The notes under the pieces were generated by a model. It ran no database searches and was not told where the DNA came from. It was given only the letters and a program-made list of their open reading frames with translations. This document shows positions 1-9,104 of a stretch of 64,000 nt of DNA, one piece after another. The stretch comes from Paracoccaceae bacterium (GTDB lineage Bacteria > Pseudomonadota > Alphaproteobacteria > Rhodobacterales > Rhodobacteraceae), in the NCBI GenBank assembly GCA_030066905.1, contig JASJAR010000014.1, positions 62,001 to 126,000 on the forward strand. The letters are read 5' to 3'. Made by a program: the position numbers and the translations under genes. Position 1 is the stretch's first letter; each line of letters opens with the position of its first letter.

Positions 1-2
1 AG

Positions 3-47
3 TGGGCGTACCAGACCGAGATCGCCGCGCTGAGCGAGGCCGCCTGA
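3..47 (+). CDS. C-terminal end of a gene entering from the left (possibly serC)
   Basis: The reading frame starting at base 3 ends WAYQTEIAALSEAA and then TGA. Fourteen residues are too few to identify a family. The gene lies about 100 bases upstream of serA on the same strand, where many alphaproteobacteria carry serC (phosphoserine aminotransferase), so serC is an inference from gene order only. Confidence 0.45.
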   Translation, partial: WAYQTEIAALSEAA

Positions 48-149
48 GCCCCAGAACCCCTGTCTGCAAACCGTATGGCAAGCGTATGGCAGGCGTATGG
101 CACCCGTGCCCGACCCGCCGTCCTTCGCCCCCTCGAAAAGGACCCTGAA

Positions 150-1745
150 ATGGCCCCGAAAGTTCTGGTCTCCGACAAGCTCTCCGAGACCGCCGTGCAA
201 GTCTTCCGCGACCGTGGGATCGATGTGACCTTCGACCCCGCAATCGGGAAGGACAAAGAGAAACTCCTGTCGGTGATCGGCGGGTATGACGGTCTCGCGA
301 TCCGCTCGGCCACGAAGGTCTCCGACAAGGTGCTCGCTGCCGCCCCCAACCTCAAGGTGATCGGCCGGGCGGGGATCGGGGTCGACAATGTCGACATCCC
401 GGCGGCCTCGAAACGCGGTGTGATCGTGATGAACACGCCTTTCGGAAACTCGATCACCACCGCCGAGCACGCGATTGCGATGATGTTCGCCGTTGCCCGC
501 CAAATCCCCGAGGCCAGCGCCTCGACCCATGAGGGCAGATGGGAGAAGTCGCGGTTCATGGGGGTCGAGCTTTTCGGCAAGACCCTCGGCGTGATCGGCG
601 CGGGCAATATCGGCGGCATTGTCTGCGAGCGGGCTGTGGCGCTGAAGATGAAGGTGATTGCCTACGACCCGTTCCTGACCGAGGACCGGGCGGACCTTCT
701 CGGCGTGCGGAAAGTGGAGCTCGACGAGCTTCTCGCGGCGTCGGATTTCATCACCTTCCATGTCCCGCTCACAGACAAGACCCGCAACATCCTCTCCGCG
801 GAGGCCATTGCGAAGCTGAAACCGGGGGTGCGGATCATCAATTGCGCCCGGGGCGGTCTTGTGGACGAGGCCGCCCTCGCCGAGGCGCTGAAGGACGGAC
901 GGGTCGCCGGCGCGGCCTTCGACGTCTTTGCTGAGGAACCGGCCACTGCGTCGCCGCTGTTCAACCTGCCGAACGTCGTGGTCACGCCGCATCTCGGGGC
1001 CTCCACCACCGAAGCCCAGGAGAATGTCGCCCTGCACGTGGCCGAGCAGATGTCGGACTACCTGCTGACCGGGGCGGTCACGAACGCGCTCAACATGCCG
1101 AGCGTGACGGCGGAGGAAGCCAAGGTCATGGGACCCTGGGTGAAGCTCGCGGGCCACTTGGGCGCCTTCGTCGGCCAGCTTACCGACGAGCCGATCAAGG
1201 CGGTGAACGTCCTTTACAACGGCGCGGTGGCCTCGATGAACACCGCCGCCCTCAACGCCGCCGCCATCGCAGGGGTTATGCGGGCGACGAATCCGGATGT
1301 GAACATGGTCTCGGCCCCGGTGATCGCGAAGGACCGGGGCGTCGATATTTCGACGACCACCCAGGCCAAGACCGGGGTGTTCGATGCCTATATCAAGCTG
1401 ACGGTGAAGACCGGCCAGCGCGAGCGGTCCATCGCCGGGACGGTGTTTTCGGACGGCAAGCCCCGGTTCATTCAGATCAAGGGGATCAATATCGATGCCG
1501 AGATCGGGGCGCATATGGTCTATACGACGAACGAGGACGTTCCCGGCATCATCGGGGCGCTGGGGCGGACGATGGGAGAGAACGGGGTGAACATCGCGAA
1601 CTTCACCTTGGGCCGCAACGAACGCGGCAAGGACGCGATTGCGCTTCTTTATGTCGACGAGCCGGTACCGGCCCCGGCGCTCGATGCGTTGAAGGCGACG
1701 GGCCTTTTCGAACAGGTCCGCCCGCTTTCGTTCGAGGTGGGCTAG
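150..1745 (+). CDS. serA: D-3-phosphoglycerate dehydrogenase
   Basis: This cytoplasmic enzyme oxidises 3-phosphoglycerate with NAD+ in the first committed step of serine synthesis. The 531-residue product starts MAPKVLVSDK. The frame is open to 75, but the ATG at 150 follows AAAGGA and matches the family N-terminus. The Rossmann motif GVIGAGNIGG is at about 147-156. The catalytic triad is visible as Arg234 (CARGG), Glu262 or Glu263 (AEEP) and His281 (TPHLGAS). The length is that of the long type with an intervening domain and a C-terminal ACT domain (about 455-531, VPGIIGALG and NIANFTLGR), which suggests serine feedback. The phosphatase gene follows after 7 bases, so the two are probably co-transcribed. 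Confidence 0.97.
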   Translation: MAPKVLVSDKLSETAVQVFRDRGIDVTFDPAIGKDKEKLLSVIGGYDGLAIRSATKVSDKVLAAAPNLKVIGRAGIGVDNVDIPAASKRGVIVMNTPFGNSITTAEHAIAMMFAVARQIPEASASTHEGRWEKSRFMGVELFGKTLGVIGAGNIGGIVCERAVALKMKVIAYDPFLTEDRADLLGVRKVELDELLAASDFITFHVPLTDKTRNILSAEAIAKLKPGVRIINCARGGLVDEAALAEALKDGRVAGAAFDVFAEEPATASPLFNLPNVVVTPHLGASTTEAQENVALHVAEQMSDYLLTGAVTNALNMPSVTAEEAKVMGPWVKLAGHLGAFVGQLTDEPIKAVNVLYNGAVASMNTAALNAAAIAGVMRATNPDVNMVSAPVIAKDRGVDISTTTQAKTGVFDAYIKLTVKTGQRERSIAGTVFSDGKPRFIQIKGINIDAEIGAHMVYTTNEDVPGIIGALGRTMGENGVNIANFTLGRNERGKDAIALLYVDEPVPAPALDALKATGLFEQVRPLSFEVG

Positions 1746-1752
1746 GCCGGAA

Positions 1753-2487
1753 ATGCGGTTCTACGCCATCGGGGACATCCACGGCCAGCTTGAGAAGCTC
1801 AAGGCGGCCCATCTCCGGATCGAGGCCGACCGGCAGCGCATTCGCGACGAGTGGGCGCCGGTGATCCACCTCGGCGATCTGGTGGACCGGGGGCCCGACA
1901 GCCGGGGCGTGATCGAGTTTCTGATGGCCGGGATCGAGGGCGGGGCGCCCTGGCGGGTGCTGAAGGGCAATCACGACCGGATGTTCGCCGAATTCGTGCG
2001 CGAGGCGAAGGAGGACGACCGGCTGTTTTCCGGCCTGTCGTACCTGCACCCGCGGATCGGCGGCAACGAAACCCTCGCCTCTTACGGGGTGACGCGGGGG
2101 CTGCTCGGCCGCGACCGGGACCTTTGGCGCAAGGCGGCCACTGCGGTGCCGGAGGCGCATCTCGACTTCCTCGAAGCCCTGCCGCTCTTCCACCACACGG
2201 CGGAGCTGCTCTTCGTCCATGCCGGGATTCGGCCGGGCATCCCGCTCGAAGACCAGGAGGAGGATGACCTGATCTGGATCCGCGACGGCTTTCTCGACGA
2301 CCCGACCGACCACGGTGTGATCGTCGTCCACGGTCACACGCCCGTCGACGAGGCGACCCATTTCGGCAACCGCGTGGCGCTCGACACCGGCGCGGGCTTC
2401 GGCGGACCGCTGACTGCGGCGGTGTTTGAAGGGCGACGGGCGGCCGTGTTGCACGATGGCGGGCGGATCGCCCTTACGCCCCCCTAG
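1753..2487 (+). CDS. PPP-family metallophosphoesterase
   Basis: A 244-residue calcineurin-like phosphoesterase of the bacterial PPP (serine/threonine phosphatase or ApaH/PrpE-like) family. All signature motifs are present: GDIHGQ at 7-12, GDLVDRG at 41-47, GNHD at 72-75, then VHAG and VVHGHTP toward the C-terminus. These supply the two-metal site and the general acid. Substrate cannot be read from sequence: phosphoprotein and diadenosine tetraphosphate are both known for relatives. The gene is 7 bases downstream of serA. Its TAG stop overlaps the stop of the converging gene on the other strand by four bases. Confidence 0.9.
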   Translation: MRFYAIGDIHGQLEKLKAAHLRIEADRQRIRDEWAPVIHLGDLVDRGPDSRGVIEFLMAGIEGGAPWRVLKGNHDRMFAEFVREAKEDDRLFSGLSYLHPRIGGNETLASYGVTRGLLGRDRDLWRKAATAVPEAHLDFLEALPLFHHTAELLFVHAGIRPGIPLEDQEEDDLIWIRDGFLDDPTDHGVIVVHGHTPVDEATHFGNRVALDTGAGFGGPLTAAVFEGRRAAVLHDGGRIALTPP

Positions 2488-2822
2488 ACGGACCGGGCAT
2501 CGGCCTTCCACCGGGAGAGCGCCTCCGCCCAGTCCGGCGCGGTGTCGGCGTGATAGCCCAGGGTCCTGCCCGTGGCGATCTGAGCAAAGGCGCGCATGGC
2601 CCGGGCGTGTTCGGGGCTTCTCAGATAGGCCCGCATCGCGTCCTCGCCTTCCCAAACGCTGAGCGTATGGTGCACGCCCCGAACACTGCGGGCCGAGGCG
2701 CGAAGGTTACCGGGGGCCGACTTCGCTTCGGCCATCGCCCTGACAGCCAGCCGCCAGAACCGAGGTGCGTGCCAGAACCGTTTCAGCCGAAGCCCGGTGA
2801 CGGAGATATAGAGTTGTTCCAT
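2484..2822 (-). CDS. Small DUF3291 / antibiotic-monooxygenase-like barrel protein
   Basis: A 112-residue protein beginning MEQLYISVTGLRLKRF. The RFWRLAVRAMAEAKSAPG and HTLSVWEGEDAMRAY segments resemble small dimeric alpha/beta-barrel proteins of the DUF3291 or spheroidene-monooxygenase-like group. The assignment is by pattern only, with no catalytic residues recognised. It converges on the phosphatase gene with overlapping stops. A near-perfect 19-base palindrome lies just before its start codon, so it is probably controlled by a TetR-type repressor not encoded in the window. Confidence 0.65.
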   Translation of the reverse strand: MEQLYISVTGLRLKRFWHAPRFWRLAVRAMAEAKSAPGNLRASARSVRGVHHTLSVWEGEDAMRAYLRSPEHARAMRAFAQIATGRTLGYHADTAPDWAEALSRWKADARSV

Positions 2823-2828
2823 TGCCGA

Positions 2829-2847
2829 AAGTTAGAGTGTCTAACTT
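2829..2847. promoter_or_regulatory. TetR-like operator palindrome
   Basis: AAGTTAGA-GTG-TCTAACTT is a perfect 8-base inverted repeat around a 3-base centre. It starts 7 bases upstream of the small minus-strand gene, where a repressor would block its promoter or leader. The geometry is typical of TetR-family operators. The binding protein is not identified. Confidence 0.55.
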
Positions 2848-2870
2848 GAGCGACTAGGGCGGGCTGGGAA

Positions 2871-2906
2871 TTAGCGGCGCATTTACCGCCGTTAACACCA
2901 AATTTA
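2871..2906. promoter_or_regulatory. Array of CtrA-like half-sites
   Basis: Four half-sites occur in order: TTAG (2871), TTTA (2882), TTAA (2892) and TTTA (2903), separated by 7, 6 and 7 bases. The CtrA consensus known from Caulobacter is TTAA-N7-TTAA, so each pair is an imperfect match with the right spacing. The array is 50-85 bases upstream of the hybrid kinase. Binding is inferred. Confidence 0.4.
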
Positions 2907-2955
2907 CCGAACAGCCGGGATAACGCCGCGTGAGGGGACGACTGCGGAGGCGGCA

Positions 2956-5900
2956 ATGCAGCATGGCGATCGGCTGGCCGAGGAGCGGCGGGCGCGGCTC
3001 GCGGCGGAACTGATGCTGGAACAAGTGCAGGCGGAGCTGTCTTCGGCCAATGCCAAGATCGCCGCGACCAACAGGGAACTCTCGGACGAAATCGTCGTCA
3101 AGCGCGAGGAAGTGGAACTGGTGCGGAACGAGGCCGAGCACCTGCGCGACGAGAACATCGAAGTCCGCTCCAACCTCGAACGCGCCAAGAGCGCGATCAT
3201 GATCGCCGAGCGCCGGCTCTGGGATTCGCTCGAAACGATCCATGACGGGTTCGCCGTCTTCGATGCCGACCGGGTCATGGTCGCGGCCAACCGCGCCTAT
3301 CTCGCGGCGTTCGACGGGCTGGAAATGGTCGGCCCCGGCATCCATTACCACGAGATGCTGAAGCTGATGTGCGAGGAGGGCCTGGTGGACCTCGAAGGCG
3401 CGTCGGCCGACGAGTGGCAGAGGATGATGATCGCCCGCTGGGATGCCGAGCGCATCGAACAGGTTACCGTCAAGCTCTGGAACGGGTCGTTCGTGAAGGT
3501 CATCGACCGGCGGACGCGGGACGGCGACATGGTCTCACTGGGCCTAAACATCACCGAGACGATCCGGCGCGAGGCCGAACTCGAGCACGCCCGCGCCCGC
3601 GCAGAGGCCGCCAACCGGGCGAAATCGGCGTTTCTTGCCAATATGAGCCACGAGATCCGCACGCCGATGAACGGGGTCATCGGGATGGCCGACATGCTGT
3701 CGGAGACCGCTCTCGACGAGGAGCAGCGCCTCTTCATCGAGACCATCCGCAACTCCGGCGAGGCGCTGCTCGTCATCATAAACGACGTGCTCGATTACTC
3801 GAAGATCGAGGCGAAGAAGCTCGAACTCCACCCCACCCCGTTCGATCTCGAACGCTGCATCCACGAGGTGCTGATGCTTCTCCAGCCCTCGGCGCACGAC
3901 AAGGGGCTGCAACTGGCGGTGGATTACGACATGTTCATGCCCACCGAATTCGTCGGCGACCCGGGGCGGGTGCGCCAGATCCTGACCAATCTTGCCGGCA
4001 ATGCGGTGAAGTTCACCCAAGCGGGGCATGTGGCCATCCGGGTTGTCGGCCTGCCGGTGCAGGACGGCGCGGCCTACCGGGTCCATGTCACCGTGGAGGA
4101 CACCGGCATCGGCATTCCCAAGGAAAACGTGGCGACGGTTTTCGGGGAGTTCAGCCAGGTCGAGGACGAGCGAAACCGCCGCTATGACGGCACCGGGCTC
4201 GGGCTGGCCATAACCAAGCGGCTCGTCGAACTGATGGACGGCGAAATCTGGGTCGACAGCGAGGTCAATGTCGGCTCGGGCTTCGGGTTTCACATCACGA
4301 TGCCCGTGGTCGAAGGGGCCGGGACGCCGCCGGTGATCGCGCCGGACTGGATCGACCGGGCGATCGTGGTCGACGAACCGCAGATGACCCGCGCCATCCT
4401 CGTCAAACAGCTCACCGCCATGGGCCTGCGGACCGCCAGTGCGCGGGCCGGCGCGGAGCTCGACGCGCTCGCACCGACAGCGCGGGACGTCATCATCCTC
4501 GGCGATATCGCCCTTGCCGGAGAGATCGCGCCCGCCTCGGGGGCCGCGGATCGCCCCCAGGTCGTCGCCCTGCTGAGCGCACCGCTCTCGGGCGCCGGCC
4601 ATCCCGGCGTCGCGGCGGCTCTCCAGAAACCGGCCCAGCGGCGGGATATCGCCCGCGTGCTCGGCGCGCTCGGGCCTGTCGAGGCGCCGCTGCGCGATGG
4701 GGCGGGGTCGGGGGAAAGCCCAGCCGTCGCCAACGCCGCGCCGGCTCCCGACATCGCCGGGTCCGATGCGGCCGACAGCGCGGGCCTGCCGGTAGCGCAA
4801 GCGCCCGATCCCGTTGCTCAGGCCGAGCCCGGGCCGCAGCCGGCCGAACCGGCTGCCGGACCGCTCAAGGCGCCCGCAATCGAGATTTCGCTGAACGGCT
4901 TTTCGGGGTTGGGCGCGTGGACCAGTGCCATAGCGCCGATGGTCGAAGTGTCGGTGGCGCCCGGGTGGCCGGAGCGCTCCGAAACCGCCGACCGCCCCGG
5001 CGTCGACCGACCGACGGAAGAGGAGCCCGCGCGCCGCACGGCGGCGCTTCCCGAAGACACCCCGGCACCGGACGTCGGCGACCCGACGGCCGAGGCCGAG
5101 GCGACCGATCCGGTCGCACACGAGCGCCCCGGCGCGGATGCCGCCGGCGGTGGAGATGAAACACCCCCCCGTGAGGCGGCGGCTCGCCGATTGGAGCTGC
5201 CGCCTCAACGCCCGGTGGACCTTGAGGCGACCGACATGCCCGGTCCGGGGACCGAAGCGACCTTGGCGGCGACGCCCCCCGCGCCCGATATTGGCAGGCT
5301 TCCGGAACCTGTTGAGGGCTTCCCCGAGGCCACCGCAGATCAAGGCGCCCCGACATCGTTTGGGGTGGAAAGCGCAGCGCCCGGCGCCGCGGCGCCTCCT
5401 GGCCCCGAGGGGTTCTCCCCTGCCCCTGGCGACGGGCCCGGCGGCACCGAAACGCTCGCCGAGCCGAGCGCGGTCCCTGCACCGCCAGCTTACGCAAACG
5501 CCGGCCCCGGCGAGGGGCCGGCACCGCAAGATGCGATGTCGCCTGTGCCGGCGTCCGCGCCCGACCGCCGGATGCGCATCCTGGCGGCCGAGGACAACAA
5601 GACCAACCGCCTGGTCTTCTCGAAAATGGTTCAGGCGCTCGACATCGATCTGAGCTTCGCCGAGAACGGTCTCGAAGCGGTGGCGGCATTCGAAGCCGGG
5701 CCGCCCGACCTCATCTTTACAGACATCTCCATGCCGGAGATGGACGGCAAGGAGGCCAGCCGGCGCATTCGCCAGATCGAAGCCGAGCGCGGTTTGCCAC
5801 GCACGCCGATCGTGGCGATCACCGCCCACGCCATGGCCGGCGATGCCGAGGAGATCCTCGCTGCCGGGATCGACTGCTACCTGACGAAGCCGCTGAAGCG

Positions 5901-6081
5901 GGCCGCCCTTGTCGATGCGATCCGCGCGGCCGCTCCGACCGGGGTGCGCGACCCCATCGGTGAGGCTGCCACGGGCCAGGGCGAAGCCGGTGCGACCGCG
6001 CCGATGCCTGGGGTCGCATTCGATTTGCCCCAGGAGAGCCGGGTCGCCGCAGAGGCCGCCGCGAAGTTCGTCGCCGAGTAG
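2956..6081 (+). CDS. Soluble PAS hybrid histidine kinase with C-terminal receiver
   Basis: A 1041-residue signalling kinase with no membrane segment. Order: coiled coil (about 5-85); PAS-like domain from about 93 (SLETIHDGFAVFDADR); HisKA with phospho-acceptor His232 (NMSHEIRTPMNG); HATPase with N-box Asn345, G-box DTGIGIP at 382 and GTGLGLAI; a degenerate receiver (about 473-570) with no clear phospho-acceptor Asp; a Pro/Ala/Glu-rich linker of about 300 residues; and an intact receiver (about 873-995) with Asp923 in FTDISMPEMDG and the TKP lysine. It is predicted to autophosphorylate and pass phosphate to its own receiver, then to an unknown phosphotransferase. The start follows GGAGG. It is not CckA, whose His box and membrane segments differ. 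CtrA-like half-sites upstream link it to the cell-cycle/motility network. Confidence 0.88.
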   Translation: MQHGDRLAEERRARLAAELMLEQVQAELSSANAKIAATNRELSDEIVVKREEVELVRNEAEHLRDENIEVRSNLERAKSAIMIAERRLWDSLETIHDGFAVFDADRVMVAANRAYLAAFDGLEMVGPGIHYHEMLKLMCEEGLVDLEGASADEWQRMMIARWDAERIEQVTVKLWNGSFVKVIDRRTRDGDMVSLGLNITETIRREAELEHARARAEAANRAKSAFLANMSHEIRTPMNGVIGMADMLSETALDEEQRLFIETIRNSGEALLVIINDVLDYSKIEAKKLELHPTPFDLERCIHEVLMLLQPSAHDKGLQLAVDYDMFMPTEFVGDPGRVRQILTNLAGNAVKFTQAGHVAIRVVGLPVQDGAAYRVHVTVEDTGIGIPKENVATVFGEFSQVEDERNRRYDGTGLGLAITKRLVELMDGEIWVDSEVNVGSGFGFHITMPVVEGAGTPPVIAPDWIDRAIVVDEPQMTRAILVKQLTAMGLRTASARAGAELDALAPTARDVIILGDIALAGEIAPASGAADRPQVVALLSAPLSGAGHPGVAAALQKPAQRRDIARVLGALGPVEAPLRDGAGSGESPAVANAAPAPDIAGSDAADSAGLPVAQAPDPVAQAEPGPQPAEPAAGPLKAPAIEISLNGFSGLGAWTSAIAPMVEVSVAPGWPERSETADRPGVDRPTEEEPARRTAALPEDTPAPDVGDPTAEAEATDPVAHERPGADAAGGGDETPPREAAARRLELPPQRPVDLEATDMPGPGTEATLAATPPAPDIGRLPEPVEGFPEATADQGAPTSFGVESAAPGAAAPPGPEGFSPAPGDGPGGTETLAEPSAVPAPPAYANAGPGEGPAPQDAMSPVPASAPDRRMRILAAEDNKTNRLVFSKMVQALDIDLSFAENGLEAVAAFEAGPPDLIFTDISMPEMDGKEASRRIRQIEAERGLPRTPIVAITAHAMAGDAEEILAAGIDCYLTKPLKRAALVDAIRAAAPTGVRDPIGEAATGQGEAGATAPMPGVAFDLPQESRVAAEAAAKFVAE

Positions 6082-6522
6082 GCGGGCGCGGGGCGCGGCG
6101 GCGCCGTTCACCCCGTGGCACGGGGCGGACGGATCGGGCCGCGAGGGGTGTCACGAACCCCGGCCGGACGTCGACCTGCCAGCCGACGGGCCGCGCTTTC
6201 GTCTTACCGTGGGGCAGCGATGCGGACGTCGCGGCGGTGCCGTTGCGACAAAAGAAATTTGGGAAGCTCTGAGCGTCGCGCCCCGCACCAGCCAGAATGC
6301 CGGATCGCCGATGCGCTCCCGCATCGCCGGGGGCGTTCGAATGGATGGCGCTCTCCACCGGCAACCGCCGCGGCTTTGCGGCCCTGCCCCGCCGCTCGGC
6401 CGAGGGGCAGTGCTGGCTGAAGCCCGGGGGACCCTACACCGGTCCTGGGGCGACAAGCCTTCGGCGCCTGCCGATTGTGGATTTCGGTCCCGAGCCCCAA
6501 GGGAGGTTAGCCCGGCCCCCGC
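6082..6522. other. Intergenic region between converging genes, no gene seen
   Basis: These 441 bases separate the hybrid kinase and recQ, which converge. Several open frames cross it, but none has a ribosome-binding site, a recognisable domain or natural composition. They reflect the high GC content. No convincing terminator with a T-run was found. Confidence 0.6.
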
Positions 6523-8568
6523 TCAGCTGTCGATGAGGATTTCCAGAAAGGCCGGGCCGAACCGCTCCGCGCGCCGTTCCCCCAAAAGCCGTTCGAGACT
6601 GGCGCCGTCCCGCGGTTTCATCGCGGCCACGCGGGCGAGCAGGGGTGGCGGACAGGTCAGCGGCTTTTCGACACCGTCCCGGCCCCGGGCCAGCGTGGCC
6701 GCGGCCTCCTGAAGCCGGTCGAAGAGCGGCGCGGCCGGGTTTCCGGCCAGGCGGGCCCGCGCCGGATGGGGCGTTTGGGGCGCCTCACCGTCGCCGTTTA
6801 CAACCTCCAGAAACGTCGCCCCGTACCGGTCGAGTTTCTTGGCGCCCACGCCGTTGATCGCCGCGAGATCGTCGAGCGTGCGCGGGCGGCACTCGGCGAT
6901 CTCGATCAGCGTGCGGTCGGGGAAGACGACATAGGCCGGGACGTTCTGAGCCTCGGCGAGCGCGCGCCGGCGGGCCTTGAGGGCCGACAGCAGGGGCTGG
7001 GCCTCTTCGGAGACCAGCGCCCGGGCTTCGCTCCGGCGTGTGCGGGGTTTCGGCGCGGGGCGGCGAAGACGAATGTCCGCCTCGCCCCGGAGGATCGGCC
7101 GGGCGGCCTCGGTCATCCTCAGAGCGCCGTGGCGTTCGGCATCGGGCCGCAAGAGGTCACGGCCCATCATCTGGCGGAAAAGATCCTGCCAGTGGCCGCG
7201 CTCGATATCGCCGCCAACCCCGAATGTCGGCAAATCGTCATGGCCGCGTGCGCGGACCTTGTCGGTCAGCGTGCCGGTGAGAATGTCGATGAGATGCCCG
7301 GCCCCGAACCATTCTCCGGTGCGCAGTGCGGCCGACAGCGCCTTCATCACCGGCACGGTTGCATCGAAGGTCTCGGGCGGGGCAGCGCAGGTGTCGCAAT
7401 TGCCGCAAGGGTCGGCCGCCTCGCCGAAATAGCCCAGAAGCGCCTGGCGCCGGCAGCCTGTGGCCTCGGCAAGGCCGAGCAGGGCGTTGAGCCGGGCGTG
7501 GTCCTCCGCCTTGCGTTCGGTCGGGGCGAGCCCCTCGTCGATCTGCCCGCGCCTGAGCCGGATATCGTCGGGCCCGAAGAGCGTCAGAGTATCGGCCGGC
7601 GCACCGTCGCGGCCCGCCCGGCCGATCTCCTGATAATAGGCCTCGACCGACTTCGGCAGATCGGCATGGGCGACCCAGCGGATGTCGGGCTTGTCGACCC
7701 CCATCCCGAAGGCCACCGTCGCCACGACGATCAGCCCGTCTTCACGCTGAAACCGCTCCTCGACATCGCGGCGCGGTTCGGGCTCCATCCCGCCGTGATA
7801 GGCTGCCGCGAGATGGCCGGCTTCGGTGAGCGCGGCGGCAAGGGTCTCGGTCCTGGCGCGGGTGCCGCAATAGACGATGCCCGATTGCCCGCGGCGGGCG
7901 GCAGCGAAGTCGAGGATCTGGGCGCGGGGTTTGTCCTTGGCGGCAAAGGCGAGATGGATGTTCGGCCGGTCGAACCCGCGCAGAAAGAGCCTTGGCTCGG
8001 AGCCTGCGAACAAGCGCCGGACGATCTCGGCGCGGGTCTCCTCGTCGGCGGTGGCGGTAAAGGCCGCAAGCGGCACCCCCAGCGCCCGGCGGAGGTCGCC
8101 GATGCGCAGGTAATCCGGCCTGAAATCGTGACCCCACTGGCTGACGCAATGGGCCTCGTCGACGGCGATGAGCGAGATGCCCGCCTCCCGGAGCGCGCGC
8201 GCGATACCCCCCGAGGCCAGGCGTTCGGGCGCAAGATAGAGAAGTTTCAGCCGGCCGCTCGATAACCCCTCCCAGACCGCATCGGTCTCCTCTGCCGTGT
8301 TCGCTGATGTCAGGGCCGCGGCCGGAACGCCTGCCGCGTCGAGCGCGCGCACCTGATCGCGCATCAGCGCAATCAGCGGAGAGACGACGAGTGTCACCCC
8401 CTCGCGGCAAAGGGCGGGAAGCTGATAGCAAAGAGACTTGCCGCCGCCGGTGGGCATGATCGCCAGCGTATCCTGGCCGGACGTCACGGCCGCGACCACC
8501 TCCGCCTGACCCGGCCGGAAGTCCTCGAAACCGAAGACGGATTTCAAAAGCGCCCGTGGCTCTGCCAT
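6523..8568 (-). CDS. recQ: ATP-dependent DNA helicase RecQ
   Basis: A 681-residue superfamily 2 3'-5' DNA helicase for recombination and replication-fork repair. Walker A TGGGKS is at 40-45. The DEAH box (137-140) leads into the RecQ-specific CVSQWGHDFR loop. Helicase motif VI lies around QEIGRAGRDG. The zinc-binding cysteines (CRRQALLGYF then CGNCDTC) and the winged-helix region follow. The C-terminal third holds an HRDC-type domain around DLAAINGVGAKKLDRYG and a second HRDC-like stretch to the end. Length is slightly above the common 600-residue form because of that second stretch. It is a single gene, upstream of nothing on its strand until yggT 130 bases away. Confidence 0.96.
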   Translation of the reverse strand: MAEPRALLKSVFGFEDFRPGQAEVVAAVTSGQDTLAIMPTGGGKSLCYQLPALCREGVTLVVSPLIALMRDQVRALDAAGVPAAALTSANTAEETDAVWEGLSSGRLKLLYLAPERLASGGIARALREAGISLIAVDEAHCVSQWGHDFRPDYLRIGDLRRALGVPLAAFTATADEETRAEIVRRLFAGSEPRLFLRGFDRPNIHLAFAAKDKPRAQILDFAAARRGQSGIVYCGTRARTETLAAALTEAGHLAAAYHGGMEPEPRRDVEERFQREDGLIVVATVAFGMGVDKPDIRWVAHADLPKSVEAYYQEIGRAGRDGAPADTLTLFGPDDIRLRRGQIDEGLAPTERKAEDHARLNALLGLAEATGCRRQALLGYFGEAADPCGNCDTCAAPPETFDATVPVMKALSAALRTGEWFGAGHLIDILTGTLTDKVRARGHDDLPTFGVGGDIERGHWQDLFRQMMGRDLLRPDAERHGALRMTEAARPILRGEADIRLRRPAPKPRTRRSEARALVSEEAQPLLSALKARRRALAEAQNVPAYVVFPDRTLIEIAECRPRTLDDLAAINGVGAKKLDRYGATFLEVVNGDGEAPQTPHPARARLAGNPAAPLFDRLQEAAATLARGRDGVEKPLTCPPPLLARVAAMKPRDGASLERLLGERRAERFGPAFLEILIDS

Positions 8569-8698
8569 CGCCTCTGTCGGATTTGCCGAAAACTGCTCGT
8601 TTTCCTGACAGAATCAGATTGCGAGACCGTGAACAAGAGGCGACCCGCCGCGCGGTGTCGTTCCGCTTGATTGCCGTTGCCGGAAGTCGGTGGCCCGC

Positions 8699-8992
8699 CT
8701 AGAGCAGCCCTCGGGCGATGTTCGGGATGAGGATGTCGCGGGCGATGATGATGCCGATGAAGACCACCAGAGGTGCGAGATCGAGCATCCCGGTGTTCGG
8801 CAGCATCCGACGGACCGGGGCGTAGACCGGTTCGAGCAGGCGGTTCAGACCGTCCCAGATACCGGCGACAATGGGCTGTCGGAGGTTGAGGACCTGAAAA
8901 TTGATCAGCCAGGACAGGATGATGTGAACGATCATGATGAAGAACGCCACGTCGAGCAGAAGCTGGAGAATCTGCAAAATGGTGATGATCAT
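8699..8992 (-). CDS. YggT family inner-membrane protein
   Basis: A 97-residue protein with two hydrophobic segments (about 2-30 and 70-95) around a central loop containing LEPVYAPVRRMLPNTGMLDLAPLV, the family signature. YggT proteins are small membrane proteins tied in various bacteria to osmotic tolerance and, in some lineages, to septum positioning. The role here is unknown. It lies upstream of recQ on the same strand, with a 130-base gap. Confidence 0.85.
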   Translation of the reverse strand: MIITILQILQLLLDVAFFIMIVHIILSWLINFQVLNLRQPIVAGIWDGLNRLLEPVYAPVRRMLPNTGMLDLAPLVVFIGIIIARDILIPNIARGLL

Positions 8993-9104
8993 CGCACACG
9001 CCTTCCCGTCTTGACCGGGGTTACCTATGCCCCCCTGCGGTGAAGGACAAGTTGCCGCCGCGTTGCGGGTTGACCGGTCGGTTTGAAGGGCCCACCTGCG
9101 GCGG

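Noticed and set aside
3544-6111. 855-codon open frame antisense to the hybrid kinase
   Set aside because: Mirror of a strongly supported gene; composition is that of a GC-driven shadow frame.
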